Shown in pieces: positions 56,501 to 64,000 of a stretch of 64,000 nucleotides of DNA. The notes beneath the pieces were generated by a model, which was given only the letters and a program-made list of their open reading frames with translations, had not been told where the DNA came from and searched no databases. The position numbers and the translations under genes are program-made. Position 1 is the stretch's first letter, and each line of letters begins with the position of its first letter. This DNA comes from Astropecten irregularis (taxonomy: Eukaryota > Echinodermata > Asteroidea > Paxillosida > Astropectinidae), in NCBI GenBank assembly GCA_963971285.1, contig OZ020244.1:10726001-10790000 (forward strand). Reading direction: 5' to 3'.

Positions 56501-58116
56501 TCGCTTGAGGGAGGGGTAATATTGATAGGATACAAAGTCTGCAGGACATCTGGTACACTCAGCGTACGTCTAACAGATGGCTCCAACGTCTGAAGTTCAG
56601 CATCTGCTTTTTGTCCCCGTTGCCATGTTGCCATTTGGGTGGCATGGAAAGTATTTTTGCCATCAAGTGTCTCGTCAAGAATGTCAATGTTGTCTGCGGT
56701 AAAGTGGATGAAGTTGTTGGATACAATGTTGGATGGTATAATGGCTCCCGTTGCTTGATCCATAGACTTGAGGGTGCTCTCAGCTAAGGAAGTATCTACT
56801 TGCAACACCTGCTCATAGTTCAAACAGTGGCCAGCCTTGTTGAACAACTCCAGCAATCCCTTTGATCGTGTGGCTTGATGAAGTGTACTAGCAAGACCAA
56901 GGTGTTTGGGAGTCCATTTTTTCCCTCCGCTGACACAGTAAACTAAATCCTGAGCTATACTCAGAACTCTGCTCTGGACAAGATCTTCACTGTTTTCAGA
57001 ACTCTCACCCACTAGGGCCTCTTGACCACCAACAATTAGCCTCAGCAACATATATAGACTATCTGGTATGCATTCAATGGCATCACCTTCACTAATGGAA
57101 AAACCTTTGTGACCTGGAGTTTCCATCATGTCTCCACGAATTTTCAGTGCCACATGTACAAGTGATAGGAAAATGTCATCCTGTGGCACATACTGAGGCA
57201 AGGTATCCTCTGTCTCCTCCATTTCCTTTATTTTCAACACTGCACTTTTGTGATATTTTGTTGGAATCAGCATGGTTTTTCTCTCGGATGAACACCTATC
57301 AAGAGGTTGGAAGAAGTTGTAAATGTCTCCAAGTTGTGACTGTAACTTCTCCTTGAATGTTGACCTTCTACTATAGTAAGATGGTTGAACTATGGTCAAC
57401 GATTCTTCAGCAAGAATCTTGTACCGTTCCCAAACATCATTCAGAAGGATGACGTGTCCTTTGTCTGCAGACTGTTGCAACTCTTTGCATAGCCATACCA
57501 TCGCGAGGTCTGTTTTTTCGGAATCCTGCTTTGTTTTCGCAGTAGATCTGGTGAATGATCTTAGACATGCTAAGTGGTATTTGGCTTCTGCTGCAATTAA
57601 GTCAATCACTCCAGCCAACCGAAGACCAATGTTGTAGTCTAGAGAGGAAGACTGAATTATCTGATCACTCATTTTCTTCGTCATTACTGAGATCAATCGT
57701 GTCTTCGACAGAGCAGTCTGGCAGAAGATACATAAGTTCCAGTTAACTGGTTCAATTTGCCTTCGTAATGAACATCTCAAACCACTGCTGCTGCTACTCG
57801 CTTCTTGCTCTGAATCCACTGCTGGCATCTTTTGCAAACGGTCAAGTTTGGTTTGGTCGGTGAAGTGGGCATAGCACACTTTGTGCCACACTAGAGTTTC
57901 TGCTTGAGGAGAATCCAATGCATCCTGAAGACGGTCAATCAGATCAATATTTTTTGAGTCTCTCAGCTTTCTTCTGGTAATGGCAGCATGTCTTACTTTT
58001 GTGAGTCCATGGTCAGTAGCTTTACTAGGATTAGCATTAGGTGTTTCAGTTTGGCAGAATATGCACATGCTGTAATCTACAGGTAAAGCCCTTTTCAAAG
58101 TTACTACTGGATCCAT
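53537..58116 (-). pseudogene. Giant transposase-like protein with FEN/XPG-like PIN nuclease and CXC tail (one frameshift, one nonsense)
   Basis: ATG at 58116 (MDPVVTLKR). Residues 18-81 and 129-184 are two related zinc-binding-like modules, each CIFCQ ... HxxC(Y/L)xxFT. The middle has TADNID (Asp475), VDQALF (Asp639) and LAEVWQE (Glu688), which I propose as a DDE triad. From about residue 1120 comes a nuclease: MDGQ (Asp1128), VFDRYRKE (Asp1171), then past a one-base frameshift near 54530, HEEADTR, SRDTDVLLLL and LTGCDTTS, the acidic motifs of FEN-1/XPG nucleases in order. An in-frame TGA at 53734-53732 stands where Trp is usual. The same frame then gives CACQKQCKTRRCKCSKSGLRCTAMCAC, split here by position 53640-53570, a TCR/CXC-type cysteine motif, ending at 53539-53537. 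About 1,520 codons, no introns. Multi-member uncharacterised families of this kind are common in marine invertebrates. Confidence 0.7.
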
Positions 58117-59081
58117 TGTGGTCTGTAAATTAAAGAAAAAATATGAAGATGCGTTTACTAAAATGTATGTAACGCTACTGACGTAATCTACTAATCAAAA
58201 CCTTGGTCATTACGTTGCATACATAATGGTAGACTCATGCAGGTCCCTTCATTTTCTCACTAATACGGTGATCTGACTCAACACTAAGAAAAACAGTTTG
58301 TCAGTATGCACAGTGCTTACGTGTTTCTGCAGAGAGATATTAATTCGACGTATCCTGGTCACCTCATAGATTGCCCTTAACTTCCATCACTCAGTGTGCC
58401 CTGTTTTAATTCATTACTCAGACAAATCTGACTTGGACATGACTCCTTTTAAGTATAGTAAAACGTGATAGCTCACCTGTGTTTCAGTTGGCATTCAATA
58501 CCTTAACACCACACCATACTGTTCAATAAGGTTAATCACCTCCGGAATGAAGAGTTCAATGTCTGCTTCTACAGTGCAAGTGGTCACTTCACCTTTCTTG
58601 TACTTATCTGTTAGATCTACATAAGTAAACATTGTGGTTTATAGACTTTACTGAACTTCCTGGCTAGCAGATGTAACTTAAATACATTTTTTTTAATAGC
58701 CACGTATTTGTGACAAATTTAAAACTGGGAAAATTCTTCTTTTTGTATAATACACTTACTGGATATTTTCTTCGTTATTGTTAAAACGTATGATAGGGGC
58801 AACACACAATTCCAACTGAAACATGTACACATGTTGACGGGTACATTATTTTAACAATGTGCACATTTCCCAATTTTTTGTATTTGGCCAGTGCCCAGTA
58901 TTGGTGAATAAGCACTTGGCTCTGTTCAGGGGTGTGGGTTTATCTGAATTATGTTTTAATTATTGTATTTTATATGTCTTTATAACATTTTCCTTTTGAC
59001 AAAAAAATGGAAAAGAAATATTTTTGCTTGTATATGAAGGAGATGTTTTTATTTGTTTTGCGTGTAATGGTTACATATCAT
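58117..59081 (-). other. 5' non-coding region of the nuclease gene
   Basis: AT-rich, with TGGACATTTT-like words but no ORF. It would hold the promoter. No clear TATA box at a convincing distance. Confidence 0.4.
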
Positions 59082-59444
59082 TTGCATATTTATTAATTAC
59101 TAATTACTAAAAAATGTATTAATTAATTTACTAATTACATTAAATATAGCCTAAATACACTAAATATGGCTTGCTCATATACTATGACCCTCAAAACATG
59201 TGTATGGATACTTCTTATTTCATGTTTGCATGAATAACTACAGGTATATTAATGGACAATGTGTAATTTAGCGTCATATTAATTATGCAAATTAGATAGT
59301 CAAAAATTCAAAATATCGCTTGGGAACCGGTTTAATTGGATTCAGCATACCTGAATTATGTAAGAAAGTCCGGTTCCCGACTTTTACCCCAAAATGCTCC
59401 TCGATCGTTTTACGGGACCTTTTTCTGGAAATCCCACTAGTCTA
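59082..59444 (-). repeat. Right terminal inverted repeat
   Basis: Partner of 52908-53245. It has about 20 extra bases after the outer ACTAGTGGGATTT and keeps the ATGCAAAT word at its inner end. Confidence 0.75.
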
Positions 59445-59510
59445 TTCATAAAGCTGGAGTGACAAGGTATTTCCGAAAAAAAAAATTGCAATCATCATTT
59501 TAATCCTGCA

Positions 59511-59760
59511 GATAATCCTGCACATCAGGCAGTACAAGCCACGATATCAAAAATAAAGCTCTCGGAAAAGCAGATGGCCATCATTGACAAGTACTTGGAA
59601 AGCCACATCACTCGTACCAAGGTACCACGCAAGTTGAAAGTTGAGAACCACAAATCTGCCAAATTTCCTGCCTCAATGAAGTGGACTGGAAAAAATCAAA
59701 TTCGGATTTACCACCTCATCAAAAAAAAAACAAGAACTAGTGCTATTTGCATTTTAATTT
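59511..59760 (+). CDS. Possible exon of unknown family
   Basis: After an acceptor-like TAATCCTGCAG, one frame reads NPAHQAVQATISKIKLSEKQ, then IDKYLESHITRTKVPRKLKV and PASMKWTGKNQIR. It is rich in Lys/Arg and looks coding up to about 59720, then runs into an A tract. I do not recognise the family and no neighbouring exon was found. Confidence 0.35.
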
Positions 59761-60075
59761 AATATTTTCCAGTTTCTATAATAGGAAATTTATACGCACG
59801 TAGAGGTAAACATGTATTTCCTATTTTACACCATGGACTCAAGTATTGGTATTGTAACATTTTTTTACAGGTACAGGATTATTGCACCGAAAATGTGAAG
59901 CTTAATCGGTGTTTTTTTTTTTTGCTTCTTAGTTTTATGATTTTAAGGTAATGTTCAGTGTACTAACAACAGGTGTAGGATTATTATACTATAAATATGA
60001 AGCTTAATCATTTTCATTTTGCATTTGCAATGTACCTGCCTCTGAAATATACATATATATATATAATATATATAT

Positions 60076-60488
60076 TGTGACAAAGGTCACGAACTCTGTG
60101 CTCAGAGCGGACGAGCGAGAACTTGTTTTAGGTTGCGGTTTCCGGCCTATCGTTGAGTCTGGGGTGCGCTAGGCGTGCACTGGTTTCATGTGTCAGACTT
60201 GGGCCAGGCACCGTGGGAACAACATCTATACAGGCCTACTTCTTCAAATCACACTGTAAGTAATGAACATTGTCGAATCATCCTAATCAGAATAAATGAG
60301 CAGAGAGTACCAAGACGGTATATTTAGTTTCAACCCATTGTTCTTTATTCATCAGTGATTCTCCTAATTGTTGCCATGTCCGTTGAGTGTTCTACAGTTG
60401 TTAATTAACCTGTTCCATTGGTAATTCTTGTCCGAGCAAGCCATCGACGCAAGCCAGAAAAGTCCTTTGACCGCACAGTTGCGTTACA
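60076..60488 (+). mobile_element. Solo-LTR candidate
   Basis: 413 bp beginning TGTGACAAAGG and ending GCGTTACA, flanked by ATAT on both sides. It lies within an (AT)n microsatellite, so the flanking duplication is weak evidence. Contains AATAAATGAGCAG and TTCTTTATTCATC as possible processing signals. Size and ends resemble the 424-bp LTR at 4224, but the sequence differs. Confidence 0.5.
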
Positions 60489-62639
60489 ATATAATAGATA
60501 TATATATATATATATATATTTGATAAATGTCATTGACGAGTGGAACAAGTTACAAGGCAGCATGTCAAACTGCAGTCAACATGTATGGGAAACTTTCAGG
60601 TGGTTGCCAAACCAAAAATATGAAGCTGTATCATTTTTTTGCCTGTCATTTCTATGATTTGAAGGAATAGTTCAGTGTACTTAGTACAGGTATAGGATTA
60701 TACATGGTATCTCTTAAAAAAACAAGGTTTAACTTCAATCACCAGACGTGTTATTTGCCAAACCAAAAAAAGAAAGTGTAATCATTGTTATTTTTACTTT
60801 TCAGTTCATGATTTGATCCCAAGTCTAAAGCGCCGGTGCATGCAGTGCACCATTTAAATTGGTTCCAAATTTCAAGATAAAAGCAACAAAAATTGCCACT
60901 TCTAAATTCTTGTTGCTGTTATTAATGAAAAACTTTTGATGTTAAATGATACATTAGTTAAAATTCGAAAGTTGAAAGTAAACCCTTTGTAAGGTGTTTG
61001 GATGAGATATTGAAAATATCTGCTTGGTTTAAAGGAATTGTTCAATGAACTCGGTACAGGTATAGGTATTATTCATGTACTTGGTACTTTTGCAACAGCT
61101 TGGGGTTTAACTTCAGTTGCCTGTTATTGTTTTAATTACTTGCTAAATTACCACCATATTTTCCATTCAAGAATGGTATTTCAGACAGCATATATGTGAA
61201 AAAATTTATTTTGTTTGAAACAATAATGTTTGCTCTTTGTGGAGGAACACAAACAGTGAGCATTTCTAAAAAGCAAGCATTTGCTCATTAGTTTGATAGG
61301 AATCTCCAGCTCTTGTAAATGCCAGGGGTTTACAGAAATTTCCACTGTTTGGAGAGACTGTTAAAACGCATATGTGCATTCCCTCATCACAAATTCTTTA
61401 GCTCAACGACTACTGAAATTAAGAGAGTATAGCATATTGGTACAGCCTTTCTTATCTTAACACAATATTACTCTCTGCTCTATTAAAAAAAAAAAAACCT
61501 TCTATAAATAAAGCCACAAGTGTTAATATGCGTTCAAAATTGCAGTAACAGAAATTCCTAATCAATACCCAACATATGTGAATTTATTGAATTGAATTCT
61601 TTTCTTTTGGGAGTAAAACTATTTTTATTTTCACTCAAAGTGTACAATATCATGAATGACTTTTTGCCACTATTTCTTGCCAGTCTAGACATTTTGTATT
61701 ATTTTTGTGCAATGACATTACTACAGTTTTTCATATTTTTTATCTACAGGAAAGCAGTTATTAGCAATTTAATGTCACCAAAACATTTTCTTTTTCATTG
61801 GACAGAATATATTCTGGTATGTACTTAATTTTCATCATTGGCTTCTTTTTAAAATAAAAACAGATCGGCATAAACCATTCTTTTAAACCACATATTATCA
61901 TGTGTAATGTATACAAATTATGAGTATTTTACTTTGCGTCTCCCAAGCTAATATAATACCTTTCTGTGTGAATTACCTTCTTTGCCAATTAAGTTTTTCC
62001 AGTTTTGGTAGAACCTTCATGATGCGTTTGCCAATTATTAAATGACAAAAGGACAAATAATGTACCCAAATTTGTTTGATGAATTTTATTATAGTAATGT
62101 ATAGATACATTTCAGGCAGAAACATTTGAGCGGTATGTTTCTACCATCACTATCTTCATACCCTGTACGTTACAGGTAAATATGTGAAGATTTCTGTATC
62201 GGTATGCTACCAACGTATGATAACACCTTTAAGATGAGTTGTCAGTATCACCATAGTGATTCGTATTGTTACATCCCAGTTTGCTTAGAAATAAAGATTA
62301 ATTCAAACTTAAGATCAATCTTAGTGCTTCTTGAAATCGGCCCCTAGACACATACCAAGTCGGACCCTACATCTCTGTTGGGTTACCAGTGGCATTTTCC
62401 TTGGCTTTTAGTTTTCTCAAGTCCGCGATCATTTTTTTTATTATGTATATGTTCACCTTCACTTTTTCTGCCTCCCCGTATCGCCGGAACACCAAATCTG
62501 TTGGAAAAGCAGATTTTTCTTATAAAAAATGTACTTTTTTATACCAAGAAACTGTAGCTCATTAAAGGACTTAGTATTTTCAAACAATATTTCCAATTAT
62601 AATCATCATATAACCACAATGGAACTGACTGAATTGACT
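60489..62639. other. Non-coding stretch
   Basis: AT-rich; (AT)n at 60501-60520. 62105-62190 belongs to the dispersed GGCAGAAA...CATACCCTGTA repeat. GTTCAGTGTACT(T/A)A and TACAGGTATAGGATTAT phrases recur at about 59950, 60671 and 61030 as an old local repeat. No gene. Confidence 0.45.
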
Positions 62640-62760
62640 AAGATAATTGACTTTAACGGACACCACCAACGAAGTAGAGCGCCTGTACGGTATTGAAGAG
62701 GTCGCTGGTTCGAATCCCACTGCAGTCATTTTTTTCACACCCACCACGCAGAGATTCTTT
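62640..62760 (+). mobile_element. SINE fragment with B box
   Basis: GACACCACCAACGAAGTAGA, GCGCCTGTACGG and CTGGTTCGAATCCCACTGCAG match the tRNA-like SINE at 12.2 kb, including the CACCACCAACG text upstream of its tRNA part. The A box is deleted. Confidence 0.7.
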
Positions 62761-63129
62761 TTAAATAACGAAGGCTTCCTTTTCCTGTCCAGAACTCTCA
62801 GTTCTTCAGGATCCAACAACTGAGAAAATGATAGGAATACATACATACTATGATTGTTGATTATTTAACAATATATGCCCGGCAAAGAACTTTGAAAACA
62901 ATTTTGTGTGGTTTTCTGAGATTTTCTTCAAGTGCGCCACATTAGAGAACACCTGGCTAAATTAGGATTTCAGACGAAATTTGATGACATTGAAATTCAT
63001 CACAAAGCCACCTCACGCTGTGCAGAAGTTTAAGGCCAGATCTCCGCCTCTATCGACGGTCGAGACCCAACCCCATCCATACTGTTATGTCCTTCACTTA
63101 TTTCTATGATTTATTTGTTCTCTAGTGAA

Positions 63130-64000
63130 ATGGAGGAAACAACATGTTGCTAACAGAAACCAGAAGTTCGAATGCGTCAAAAAAAATTGATGATGGCAAA
63201 TTATCTGGAGTTGCATTCATTGATCTGCGAAAGACTTTCGATACGGTTAATCATGAGTATCTATTAAGAAAACTGAGTTCCTTGGGGTGTTCCACGAACT
63301 CTGTGAAGTGGTTTGAGTCCTATCTATCTAATCGCAGTCAACGAGTTATATTTAAGGGTGAGAGTTCATGTGATTTAAATGTTTGTAATGGAGTTCCTCA
63401 AGGTTCCATCTTGGGACCACTGCTTTTTCAATTTATGTTAATGATATGCCTTGCTCTGTTACCGATGGTGTGATTGATATATACGCCGATGATACTACTC
63501 TTACTGTAAGTGGTACTAATGTTCATGAAATAGAAGAGAGGTTGTTCAGAAGTGTGACTCAAGTAATGAACTGGATTAATGAAAATTGCCTTGTTATTAA
63601 TCGTGACAAAACAGCGATTATGTTAATCGGCTCTAAGGCCAAGCTTAGGGGCGTTTCGGATTTTAATATTAGAATTAGCGGAACTGTCTTCAAACGTGTT
63701 AAGGCCACCAAGTGTAATGGGCTGTTAATTGATGAGGAGCTAAGTTGGCACAATCAAATTGAAAGTATTACCAAATCTATCCAAGCGAAGTTAAGTATGC
63801 TTCGAATGGTCAGGCCTTATGTTTCTACTGATTCCTTGTTGCTCCTCTACAATTCATTCGTACAACCTCATTTCGATTGCTGCTCCCAAATTTGGTCGAA
63901 CAGATATCGCATGCATACTATCAAGCTTGAGAAGCTTCAGAAAAAGGCTGCTAGAATTTTTTTAAGCAGACGGTTTGATGTTCCATCAGATGAAATATTT
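63130..64000 (+). pseudogene. LINE reverse transcriptase (Jockey/CR1-like), runs off the window
   Basis: GVAFIDLRKTFDTVNHEYLL carries the first catalytic Asp. NGVPQGSILGPLLF is RT motif B-like. A one-base loss in a T run near 63427 changes frame, after which NDMPCSVTDGVIDIYADDTT gives the catalytic YADD, and SWHNQIESI...LYNSFVQPHFDCCSQIWS the C-terminal block. The second frame is open to the window end. The 5' side is truncated just before the RT. Clade by motif only. Confidence 0.8.

Larger units (their letters stand above)
52908..59444 (-). mobile_element. Large DNA-transposon-like unit with terminal inverted repeats carrying a FEN-like nuclease gene
   Basis: Inverted repeats at 52908-53245 and 59082-59444 enclose a single intronless minus-strand gene. 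The outer 170 bp match well (TAGACTAGTGGGATTT, GAGGAGCATTTTGGGGTAAA, GGTTCCCAAGCGATATTTTG, CTAATTTGCATAATTAA). The inner parts are more diverged, down to a shared TATGCAAATGA. Length is about 6.5 kb. I see no clear target duplication; flanks are TTATTC and TTCATA. Academ-type transposons are reported to encode XPG-like nucleases, so this may be a relative. That is inference. Confidence 0.65.

Overview
This is eukaryotic, intron-bearing, repeat-dense DNA. It has GT-AG exons, non-LTR, LTR and Penelope-like retroelements, several DNA-transposon genes, tRNA-derived SINEs and many mini- and microsatellites. The protein families present (MULE/SWIM, a SET plus tyrosine-recombinase-like family, PIF/Harbinger, Penelope-like, and a large FEN-like nuclease family) and frequent GTAGGCCTA words suggest a marine invertebrate deuterostome (echinoderm, hemichordate or amphioxus). 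That is an inference from family content only. No complete ordinary host gene is visible. Positions of sequence comparisons were read by eye, not computed.

Layout. 0-10 kb: the 3' end of a CR1/L2-like LINE, then a multi-exon MULE-type transposase gene with a SWIM finger (exons between 1024 and 9779). Its reading frame stays open across introns, and its last large intron holds a young gag-protease-only LTR retrotransposon (4224-9035; 424-bp LTRs with two differences). 10-16 kb: mostly non-coding; a large inverted repeat (11.74-13.49 kb) with a SINE in one arm, and a solo-LTR-like insertion at 15.06-15.57 kb. 16-24 kb: a decayed minus-strand LINE with endonuclease and RT, a Myb/SANT-like pseudogene, a 31-bp minisatellite, a reversed SINE and a decayed Penelope-like element. 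24-32 kb: duplicated and tandem modules full of palindromes (CCGGAAGT inverted pairs next to AGGTCA direct repeats; CACGTG and TGACGTCA arrays) and recurrent terminal hairpins. 32-39 kb: a LINE fused into a Harbinger transposase fragment, a solo-LTR candidate, a pseudogene with 28-residue repeats, and a duplicated 257-bp block. 39-46 kb: small phase-0 exons of a SET-domain gene, one exon duplicated with a stop in one copy; a 71-bp minisatellite that carries an acceptor-like site in each unit; a decayed hAT-like transposase; and a tyrosine-recombinase-family fragment. 48-52.5 kb: a minus-strand Ty3/gypsy-like element (5' LTR, PBS, gag, protease, partial integrase, no RT).

The most striking object is 52908-59444. 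A roughly 4.58-kb intronless minus-strand gene (58116 to 53537) sits between diverged inverted repeats of about 340-360 bp. Its product has two tandem CxxC...HxxC modules, a long middle region with possible DDE-type acidic residues, a FEN/XPG-like PIN nuclease with all the expected acidic motifs in order, and a cysteine-rich CXC tail. One frameshift and one in-frame TGA interrupt this copy. I read it as a large DNA transposon whose protein joins a transposase-like core to a structure-specific nuclease, possibly related to Academ-type elements. 59-64 kb: a solo-LTR candidate, SINE and repeat fragments, and another LINE entering from 63.1 kb to the window end.
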